Shown here piece after piece: positions 15,240 through 21,269 of a stretch of 22,252 bases of DNA. The notes under the pieces were generated by a model. The model was not told the DNA's origin, did not search any database, and saw only the letters and a program-made list of their open reading frames with translations. A program made the position numbers and the translations under genes. Each line of letters starts with the position of its first letter. Position 1 is the stretch's first letter. This DNA is from JACPLA01 sp035291905 (lineage in GTDB: Bacteria > Bacteroidota > Ignavibacteria > UBA10030): NCBI GenBank assembly GCA_035291905.1, contig DATDRF010000062.1:1-22252 (forward strand), in the 5' to 3' direction.

Positions 15240-15620
15240 ATGCCGACAGCTTCCGTGTTTTTTTTCCTGCTCATGCCGACAGTGATGGCAAACTTCACTG
15301 TACCTCGAACCGAGGTTACCGTCATCGGCGAAGTGATCGACTCGAAATGTTACTTCTCCCGGCCTTCAGAGCTTTCCACGGGACCGAAACACAAAGAATG
15401 CGCGATTCAATGCGCCAAGCGAGGCATTCCGCTGGCCATTCTCGAAGAGAGAACAGAGAACGTCTATTTCGCCTTGAAGGAACGAGGAAATTCAAGCGCG
15501 AATGAACTGCTTCTCCCCTTTGTTGGAGAGCGGGTTGAAGTGCACGGCCGAGTTTCGGAAAAAGGCGGAACCAGAGTGTTACTTGTGATGAGCGTCGAAC
15601 GTGCAACGTCGGTTGAATAA
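15240..15620 (+). CDS. Small exported protein with conserved Cys/His motif, unknown function
   Basis: The 126-aa protein starts with a short hydrophobic segment (about 5-18) that looks like a signal peptide or membrane anchor. The start has a very strong AAGGAGG seven nt upstream. The body follows a pattern that I have seen in conserved hypothetical exported proteins: VIGEVIDSKCY (Cys37), then KHKECAIQCAKRGIPLAIL (His51, Cys54, Cys58), a VYFAL strand and VEVHGRVSEKGG. The spacing of Cys37, His51, Cys54 and Cys58 suggests metal or redox chemistry, and the strand pattern suggests a small beta-barrel (OB-like) fold; both are inference. It is divergent from perR. Confidence 0.8.
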   Translation: MPTASVFFFLLMPTVMANFTVPRTEVTVIGEVIDSKCYFSRPSELSTGPKHKECAIQCAKRGIPLAILEERTENVYFALKERGNSSANELLLPFVGERVEVHGRVSEKGGTRVLLVMSVERATSVE

Positions 15621-15662
15621 GTGGATCCTCTGCCTGAACCGCCCGCGACCGGACGTCTCGGT

Positions 15663-15690
15663 TTGAACTTCGACCACTTTTGGGTATATT
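15663..15690 (+). promoter_or_regulatory. Promoter of tRNA-Ser(CGA)
   Basis: TTGAAC (15663-15668), a 16-nt spacer and TATATT (15685-15690) end 20 nt before the tRNA 5' end, the expected layout for a tRNA promoter. Confidence 0.65.
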
Positions 15691-15710
15691 GACACCCGAA
15701 ACCATTTCCG

Positions 15711-15797
15711 GGAAGGGTGCGAGAGTGGTTGAATCGGCCGGTCTCGAAAACCGGTGTGGCCTCCGGGCTACCGTGGGTTCGAATCCCACCCCTTCCG
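15711..15797 (+). tRNA. tRNA-Ser (anticodon CGA)
   Basis: The 87-nt gene folds as a class II tRNA. Acceptor GGAAGGG pairs with CCCTTCC, with discriminator G at 15797. The anticodon stem CCGGT/ACCGG encloses CTCGAAA (anticodon CGA), a long variable arm follows, and the T arm is GTGGG-TTCGAAT-CCCAC. CCA is not encoded. It decodes UCG. A hairpin element begins at its last base and a GIY-YIG gene follows 80 nt downstream. Confidence 0.96.
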
Positions 15798-15834
15798 CTA
15801 GACTACGCCCTGGGAAAACAGGGCTTCGTCTAGC
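15797..15834 (+). repeat. Two-stage hairpin after tRNA-Ser(CGA), shared with the second tRNA-Ser
   Basis: Outer stem GCTAGAC (15797-15803) pairs perfectly with GTCTAGC (15828-15834), and inner stem GCCCTG (15807-15812) with CAGGGC (15819-15824). Three-nt internal loops separate the two. A closely similar element, with the same TACGCCC, AACAGGGCTTCGTCT blocks, follows tRNA-Ser(GGA). There is no T-run, so it is not a standard terminator; a tRNA 3' processing signal or the trace of a mobile unit are alternatives. Confidence 0.65.
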
Positions 15835-15877
15835 AAGCTTGCCTGAAAGAACTCTTTCTCAATTCTGGGGGGGAATC

Positions 15878-16219
15878 ATGCCCGGATGGTTTGTCTACTT
15901 CCTTGTCAGCACGCACCGCGATTGGATTCATGTCGGAATGACGAGGGATGTCGCCCGAAGGGTCAATGACCATAATGAAAGATTGGTGCAATCAACCAAG
16001 TCCTATCGGCCTTTGAAACTTGATGCCTACATTGCAGTCGAAACGGGAAAGAAGGCGAGGGAATTGGAACAGTACTTCAAAGTAGGGTCGGGCAAGGCGA
16101 TTCTGAAGAGAAGAATCTTGACCGACGAAGTCCGGCTTTTCCGGATCTTCGCGTCAAGGAACTGCTGGAAAAAGATGTACGATGGATGTAGTCGGAGTAC
16201 TATTGAAGCGGAAATGTAA
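15878..16219 (+). CDS. GIY-YIG endonuclease-domain protein next to tRNA-Ser
   Basis: From ATG 15878 (G-rich Shine-Dalgarno-like run just upstream) the protein has 113 aa. It fits a stand-alone GIY-YIG domain: VYFL and WIHVG replace the name-giving GIY and YIG strands, followed by RDVARRVNDHN (Arg and His positions), STKSYRP and ARELEQYFKVGSGKA, where the Glu would be the metal ligand. Residues 80-113 extend beyond the core. An open frame runs back to 15680, but that part reads through the tRNA and is not protein-coding. Small GIY-YIG genes of this type often sit beside tRNA genes in environmental genomes (from memory). Substrate and mobility are unknown. It is convergent with the glycosyltransferase gene, stops 3 nt apart. 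Confidence 0.82.
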   Translation: MPGWFVYFLVSTHRDWIHVGMTRDVARRVNDHNERLVQSTKSYRPLKLDAYIAVETGKKARELEQYFKVGSGKAILKRRILTDEVRLFRIFASRNCWKKMYDGCSRSTIEAEM

Positions 16220-16222
16220 GAA

Positions 16223-17650
16223 TTAGAGCTTTTTCTCGACCGCGAAACCTCTTCTTTCCATTTTACCCCACGATTGTTCACCCCTTGCAAAGTAGTCCCA
16301 AAAGGCCTTCACCCGCCACCATGTCGTCAGTTGCCTGTATCCAAAATTCTCTATGACGCCCACCGAGAGGAGGAGCGCGAGGTCCCGCGGTCGCGGATAT
16401 CGTTGGAATGAAATTTCCTCCAGGAGGACCGCTCCGACCGAGAACATGACGCCATAGAAGAGGGAGACAATGAAGAAGAGGATGGCCATGTTCACGTCAA
16501 GGAGCCGAAGTGTGTAAAGGGCTACGAGTGAAATATATCCGATAAATTCAAAGAGTGGCCCAAGCAATTCGACAAGCAGATAGTACGGCATCGCCGCCAC
16601 GCCGACGACCCCATAGGCCGGATTGAAGAGCATTTTCCGGTGGATGAGCATCGTATCAAGCAGTCCTCGATGCCACCTGTTCCGCTGTCTCGACAAGATC
16701 TTCAGCGATTCAGGCGCCTCGGTCCAGCACACGGGGTCCGGAACAAAAACAACCCTGTAGGGCTCTTTCTTTTCCCGCATCATACGATGAATGCGGACAA
16801 TCAGCTCCATGTCTTCTCCCACAGTTCCGCGACGATACCCCCCTGCCTCGATCACCACATCTTTTCGAAAGAGGCCGAACGCTCCGGAGATGATCAACAG
16901 CCCATTGACTCCATGCCAGCCCATTCTGCCCGAGAGGAATGCCCTGAAATATTCCACGACCTGAAAGATCGGCACGATCTTGTTGGAGAGCCTGACTTTT
17001 GTAACGCGGCCGTTCGCCACTTCACAGCCGTTCGCAATACGAACGATCCCGCCGGCGGCTACGACAGTATGATCTTCCAGGAATGGTTTCACAACACGAA
17101 GCAGCGCATCATCTTCGAGAAGCGAGTCTGCATCGATTGAACAGACATATTCATGCCTGGAAGCATTGATCCCGGCATTGATCGCGTCTGCCTTTCCGCC
17201 GTTTTCCTTGTCGACGACAACAAGGCGTTTATGTTCAGGCCTGGTCGATCGATAGATTCCACGGACATCGTTTGTCGGAATGGAGGCCACGTAGAGCTGC
17301 TTCGAAGGGACCAGACGAAATTCCCCCCGAAGACGATCCAGAGTTTGATCTTTTGAACCGTCATTAATCACAATCACTTCAAAGTTCCCGTAATTCAGCT
17401 TCAACAGGCTCCTCACAGCCTGGACAACCGTTTCTTCTTCGTTGAAGGCGGGTGCGAGGATCGAGACAGAAGGAGTAAGCTCGGATTGCACCATGACCCT
17501 GTAATTGCTGAAGACGTTGTGACGCATGTAGTACATGATTTCCCTGAACGACAGCACAAGGAGGACGGTGTACGTCACGTTGACCAGGACGAAAAATCCC
17601 GTCACAAAATACATATAGGATTCAACCACCAATTCAAAGATGACGGTCAT
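16223..17650 (-). CDS. Processive GT2 glycosyltransferase (PgaC/BcsA-like)
   Basis: This inner-membrane glycosyltransferase has 475 aa: an N-terminal transmembrane helix (about 12-35), a cytoplasmic GT-A domain, and two or more C-terminal helices (about 347-412). Catalytic features of processive family 2 enzymes are present: Asp97 in NDGSKD, the DAD motif at 173-175, GED at 278-280 supplying the base, and QRNRW at 322-326. Such enzymes polymerise a nucleotide sugar and export the chain; poly-N-acetylglucosamine, cellulose and hyaluronan synthases are relatives, and the polymer here is not known. Its start overlaps the HEAT protein stop by 4 bases, in an operon with a TPR/barrel exporter and a response regulator. 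No PilZ domain is visible. Confidence 0.93.
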   Translation of the reverse strand: MTVIFELVVESYMYFVTGFFVLVNVTYTVLLVLSFREIMYYMRHNVFSNYRVMVQSELTPSVSILAPAFNEEETVVQAVRSLLKLNYGNFEVIVINDGSKDQTLDRLRGEFRLVPSKQLYVASIPTNDVRGIYRSTRPEHKRLVVVDKENGGKADAINAGINASRHEYVCSIDADSLLEDDALLRVVKPFLEDHTVVAAGGIVRIANGCEVANGRVTKVRLSNKIVPIFQVVEYFRAFLSGRMGWHGVNGLLIISGAFGLFRKDVVIEAGGYRRGTVGEDMELIVRIHRMMREKKEPYRVVFVPDPVCWTEAPESLKILSRQRNRWHRGLLDTMLIHRKMLFNPAYGVVGVAAMPYYLLVELLGPLFEFIGYISLVALYTLRLLDVNMAILFFIVSLFYGVMFSVGAVLLEEISFQRYPRPRDLALLLSVGVIENFGYRQLTTWWRVKAFWDYFARGEQSWGKMERRGFAVEKKL

Positions 17651-18795
17651 GATCGTTCCCCGAGCCCTTCTACCTCTTCAAGGACATGTGCCGCAACACG
17701 CTTTACCAATTGATCCCTGTGTCCGGTAAACATCCGCAGTTCTTCAAGCCCTCTCTTCCCCGATCGCGCCAGAGCCCGACCTGCCGAAAGACGTTCCTGA
17801 ATCTCTCCGGCAAGGACCCGTTCCACCAAGTACGGTATGGAACCGGGCGAGCCCACACGCTCAAGAGCCTTCACCGCACTCGCGCGAATCGAGGGATAAG
17901 GATTTGCCAGGAGCTCCCTCAGCAGCCGCTCCGACCGTTCGTCACTCAAACGCCCAAGGGCTTGAATAGCCGCAGAACGGATTGTGATGTTGGGATAGTC
18001 CCGGGCCAGTTCGATCAGCGGGTCAACAGCCGAGACAAATCCGATTTCGGCAAGCATCTCAATAGAAAAAAGCACCACGCTCTGATCCTCGGACTTGAGT
18101 GCCTTGATCAAATAAGGAATCGACCTGTCTTCGAACTGCCTGACAATGATCGACAAACCGAGGCCGGTCCATCTGGTGATCCCTTTTACCATTTCAAAGA
18201 TCGCCCCCAGAGCTTCGACGCCGACCAGGACCACAAGCGACTGCATCGCTTCGTTGCGCACATCGTCGTGACGATCTTCAAGGGCGAGGGTGAGGGCGGA
18301 GGTGGCCCTGCGCGCCCTCAGGAGACCGAGATTGCGCGCTGCCTGTGCCCGAACCCACCACTGCCTGCTCTCCAGAAGTGTGATTTCCTCATCGACGAAT
18401 CCTAGCGAATAGAAGAAATATTGAAGACGATTCAAAGACTCTCCTGTCAGATCCTGGGCGAAGTCAACCAATACATTTCGGATCGCTGTGCGATGGAGCC
18501 CTTTTCTTGCTGGTGTCGACCAGGAGAGGCCGCTCTTTACGGGAACGAGAAGTGCTTCATACTGGTCGAACAGCGCACTCGTGCGGTGTCCTGCGGGAAG
18601 GCCAGGCACCGGCTGAAGGAGGAGATCTGCGAGCAGTTCCGAATAGTACCCGTAGAGGCGCTCATGCTTCCGCACATTCCTTTGCTCGACCCACTTGTTG
18701 ATAATAAGGCCGATGCTCACCACGAACACAAAGAAGGTTGCCCCTATTGCGAGTGCAATGACGATAAAGAACTCTATGGAAAACGTTGTCGTCAA
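17647..18795 (-). CDS. Membrane-anchored HEAT-repeat protein
   Basis: The 382-aa protein has one N-terminal transmembrane helix (about 8-34), a linker helix region (40-135) and then HEAT-type helical repeats to the end. Units such as WWVRAQAARNLGLLRA, DDVRNEAMQSLVVLVG, QSVVLFSIEMLAEIGF, ITIRSAAIQALGRLSD and PSIRASAVKALERVG recur about every 31-36 residues. Repeats of this type are protein-binding scaffolds. With 4-base overlaps to the barrel gene upstream and the glycosyltransferase downstream, it may hold the synthase, the periplasmic/outer-membrane exporter or the response regulator together. The repeat domain should be cytoplasmic if the N-terminus is periplasmic; topology is uncertain. 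Confidence 0.85.
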   Translation of the reverse strand: MTTTFSIEFFIVIALAIGATFFVFVVSIGLIINKWVEQRNVRKHERLYGYYSELLADLLLQPVPGLPAGHRTSALFDQYEALLVPVKSGLSWSTPARKGLHRTAIRNVLVDFAQDLTGESLNRLQYFFYSLGFVDEEITLLESRQWWVRAQAARNLGLLRARRATSALTLALEDRHDDVRNEAMQSLVVLVGVEALGAIFEMVKGITRWTGLGLSIIVRQFEDRSIPYLIKALKSEDQSVVLFSIEMLAEIGFVSAVDPLIELARDYPNITIRSAAIQALGRLSDERSERLLRELLANPYPSIRASAVKALERVGSPGSIPYLVERVLAGEIQERLSAGRALARSGKRGLEELRMFTGHRDQLVKRVAAHVLEEVEGLGERS

Positions 18796-20129
18796 AGAAG
18801 AAAGGAGAGCGTCAGGAGTCCAAGATGAGAATCAGAAGTCACGTTTCGCGCGGTGTATTGGTAGAGAATCTCGATTGCGACTGCCCCGCTGATCCGCGAC
18901 TTCAGACCTGCGAAACCACCACTCGTCTTAATCGCCGAGAGCTCGCTCAATGTCGTTGCACGAAACGCTTCGGTGCCGGTGAACCCTCCAAGGCGTATGA
19001 CCGTGAGCGGATCGGGTGCATAGTGAATGGTTGCAACCGTGGAATTGGAAGTCGTTCCGACGGAAGCCAATCCGACATATTCTTTCACTGTGATCCGAGT
19101 ATCGCCGCGGAGATACCAGGTGAATCCCGGTTGAAGAACCTGAACACGCACAGAATCGAACCTGACGAACCGATAGCCTCCGACCAGCTCGATTCCGTCT
19201 GCTATCCCCCATGTCAATTCGGCCAGGAGGTCCAACGAAGGGGCGACTCGCGCCTTCGGTGAAACAATGCCTTGTGCCAATAACCCAACCGCGTAATCAA
19301 GCGTTACATATGATCCCAGCCCGAGACGATAGTCAGTCTCCGAATATTTCGACACTCGGCTGAAGTGCACAAAGGGTTTCCAATCTCCTGCAGGGGAAGC
19401 AAAAACTTCGGCTTGCGCAACGGAGTGCGGTTTGGACCCGGCGGCAGAAAAGGCTTCGTAACTCCCCTGAACTTGAATCTCCACGGCAGACCGGTATGAC
19501 AAACCGATGATTTCCGATTGGGCCTCGGCGTCTCCGGGCACGCGTTCCAGAAGCTTTCCATACCAATACCTGCTCAGTTCGAATGACCGCAACTCACGAT
19601 GAGCACGTGCAAGCCCGCGCATCACCTCGGGGGAGGCGGGATCCTGGAGATATGCCTGCTCATACTGCTCGAGGGCTCTTTGCGGGCTTCCACCCCAAAG
19701 ATAGACCTTGGCAAGTTCGGTCCGGTACAACGGTGTCGTTGGATCTTCTTCGGCTAAGACACGGAGGATGTCCGCCGCCGTCCGATAGCGTTTGCTCCAG
19801 GCGAGGATTTGGGCCTTTGTGAGCCGGGCTTCGGCATTCATTGGCTGAAAAGAAAGAACCGAATCGATCTGAGACAGTGCGGCGTTGTATTGCGAATCCC
19901 AGGCAAGGAGCCTGCCGTAAACTATCCTTGCATCGTGATAGAGCGGAAAACGGGTGAGGAGTCCCCTGAGCAAGGTTCTCGCTTCGTCATATTGACCTGC
20001 CTGCTGCAGACGCAACGACTGGAAAAAGACAGAATCCGGATCCGTAGATCCGGTCTGCTGCTGTGCAACGACGAAAGGCGTGAAATAGAAGAGACTGAAG
20101 AAAACGCAGGAAATCCTGAAGAATGTCAT
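18792..20129 (-). CDS. TPR plus YaiO-like outer-membrane beta-barrel protein
   Basis: The 445-aa protein has a cleavable signal peptide (cut near VVA-QQQ, about residue 22). Four to five TPR-like repeats follow (about 33-205: QAGQYDEARTLLRGLL, ARLTKAQILAWSKRY, TELAKVYLWGGSPQRAL, VMRGLARAHREL). The rest is an amphipathic beta region (about 215-445) ending in LGLLTLSFLL, as expected for an outer-membrane barrel. The arrangement matches YaiO-family proteins and recalls PgaA, the poly-N-acetylglucosamine exporter with TPRs and a barrel. It overlaps the HEAT gene and the response regulator by 4 bases each, so it is probably the export porin of this operon's polysaccharide. Confidence 0.85.
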   Translation of the reverse strand: MTFFRISCVFFSLFYFTPFVVAQQQTGSTDPDSVFFQSLRLQQAGQYDEARTLLRGLLTRFPLYHDARIVYGRLLAWDSQYNAALSQIDSVLSFQPMNAEARLTKAQILAWSKRYRTAADILRVLAEEDPTTPLYRTELAKVYLWGGSPQRALEQYEQAYLQDPASPEVMRGLARAHRELRSFELSRYWYGKLLERVPGDAEAQSEIIGLSYRSAVEIQVQGSYEAFSAAGSKPHSVAQAEVFASPAGDWKPFVHFSRVSKYSETDYRLGLGSYVTLDYAVGLLAQGIVSPKARVAPSLDLLAELTWGIADGIELVGGYRFVRFDSVRVQVLQPGFTWYLRGDTRITVKEYVGLASVGTTSNSTVATIHYAPDPLTVIRLGGFTGTEAFRATTLSELSAIKTSGGFAGLKSRISGAVAIEILYQYTARNVTSDSHLGLLTLSFLL

Positions 20130-20506
20130 TTCTTTTTTTGACGCATGAGGACTGATTTGATCCTGGCGGCGAGCTCGTTGGGACTGAACGGCTTTGTGAT
20201 GTAGTCCTCCGCCCCCATTTCCAGCCCTTTGAGAACTTCGCTTTCGCTGCTCTGTGCAGTCACCAGGAGAACCGGGATTTCTTTTGTCTCAGGGATCTTC
20301 TTCAGTGCGGCAAGGACTTCGAATCCGGTCATCAACGGCATCATCACGTCAAGGAGGATCACGTCCGGTATCAATTCTTTTGCCTTCTGGAGTGCCTGCT
20401 CTCCATCCTCAACCGTCACGACGCGATATCCGTTGTTTTTCAGCTTGAACTCGATCAACGCGCGTATGTGCGGCTGGTCTTCGGCGACAAGAATCGACTC
20501 GTTCAT
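20126..20506 (-). CDS. Single-domain response regulator
   Basis: The 126-aa protein is a receiver domain alone, with no output domain. Conserved residues are Glu9/Asp10 (acidic pocket), the phosphoacceptor Asp53 in LLDVMMP, Thr83 and Lys105 in ITKPFSP. GGAG ten nt before the ATG is a possible ribosome binding site. It is the first gene of the operon with the YaiO-like protein, HEAT protein and glycosyltransferase, and no histidine kinase is adjacent. Without a DNA-binding domain it likely controls the machinery by protein contact, the HEAT protein being a reasonable partner; that is inference. Confidence 0.95.
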   Translation of the reverse strand: MNESILVAEDQPHIRALIEFKLKNNGYRVVTVEDGEQALQKAKELIPDVILLDVMMPLMTGFEVLAALKKIPETKEIPVLLVTAQSSESEVLKGLEMGAEDYITKPFSPNELAARIKSVLMRQKKK

Positions 20507-20679
20507 CTTTTCATCACTCCTGATGCACGAAGATGCGAAAACTTTTTCTCAATATACACACTTCGTTGCTTTTGCACCATTCTTTCGCTATGTTGGCATC
20601 GAAATTCTTTGCAGAAATTCCCATTTCGTGCGAGCCGGCACACCAGATTCTCGGGGGAATGAAGCTAAATCCGGCCATC

Positions 20680-20707
20680 AGCTCTCGGAGAAGCGCAGGA
20701 GTGGTTG
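20680..20707 (+). repeat. Partial copy of tRNA-Ser(GGA) 5' end (direct repeat, left copy)
   Basis: The 28 bases 20680-20707 match 21092-21119 at 26 positions. The right copy comprises the 7 nt before tRNA-Ser(GGA) plus its first 21 nt (acceptor strand and D arm up to the GGTTG of the D loop). The left copy then breaks off into TCAGCC-GAA-GGCTGA, a perfect hairpin (20708-20722), so it cannot form a tRNA. The two copies flank the GIY-YIG gene. Confidence 0.85.
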
Positions 20708-20779
20708 TCAGCCGAAGGCTGATCCGGCTTGCGGCGGAAACTGGCGCGCACCAAGTATAAGCGAATTTGGGGGAAAAGA

Positions 20780-21093
20780 ATGGCTTGTGCTTACGTTCTT
20801 TGGAGTGAGCGTCTGAAAAAGAGATATGTAGGTTGCTCAAGATACAGCGCGAGTCAGAGACTCCTCCAGCATAATGAAGGGCACAATAGATTTACCAAAG
20901 GCGGCGTTCCGTGGGTTCTCCTCTATTCTGAAGAGCCCCTGATTTTTCGTCGGCACGTAAGCGAGAGAATTTTCTGAAGACTGGTGCGGGAAGAGCATGG
21001 TTGGACCTTGAGCTCTCAAAGGTACAAGAATGCGTTAAGTCCTCGACCGACACGACGGCAGAATCGATTTGCCGGGGGGAAATTAATCACTAG
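20780..21093 (+). pseudogene. Frameshifted GIY-YIG endonuclease gene
   Basis: From ATG 20780 (GGGGGAAAAG just upstream) the frame encodes MACAYVLWS...RYVGCS..SQRLLQHNEG, a clear GIY-YIG start, then ends early at TGA 20975 after EEPLIFRRHVSERIF. The missing half is present in the +2 frame: from about 20947 it reads SSARKRENFLKTGAGRAWL and continues to TAG 21091-21093. One additional T in the TTTTT run at 20943-20947 would join the two as EEPLIFSSARKRENFLK, a normal GIY-YIG C-terminus with the catalytic Glu. The gene is thus either recently inactivated or carries a homopolymer sequencing error. Its stop abuts the direct repeat at tRNA-Ser(GGA). Confidence 0.8.
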
Positions 21094-21098
21094 CTCTC

Positions 21099-21186
<88 letters not shown>

Positions 21187-21188
21187 TC

Positions 21189-21220
21189 GAGTACGCCCCT
21201 GAATAACAGGGCTTCGTCTC
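21189..21220 (+). repeat. Hairpin element after tRNA-Ser(GGA), related to the one at 15797-15834
   Basis: GCCC(C)TG (21195-21201, one bulged C) pairs with CAGGGC (21207-21212), and GAG (21189-21191) with CTC (21218-21220). The blocks TACGCCC, AACAGGGCTTCGTCT are shared with the element after tRNA-Ser(CGA), while the outer stem is weaker here. Confidence 0.6.
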
Positions 21221-21269
21221 ACATGGTTGTACTAATACTCTGTTTGACACTCATATCCGGCGTTGTTCC

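Noticed and set aside
15680..15877. Upstream extension of the GIY-YIG open frame
   Set aside because: This part is translated tRNA-Ser sequence (the VGSNPTPSA peptide is the T arm) and cannot be protein-coding; ATG 15878 is the sensible start.
20687..20760. Possible third tRNA-Ser
   Set aside because: Only the first 21 nt match a tRNA; anticodon, variable and T arms are absent, so it is a truncated copy, not a gene.
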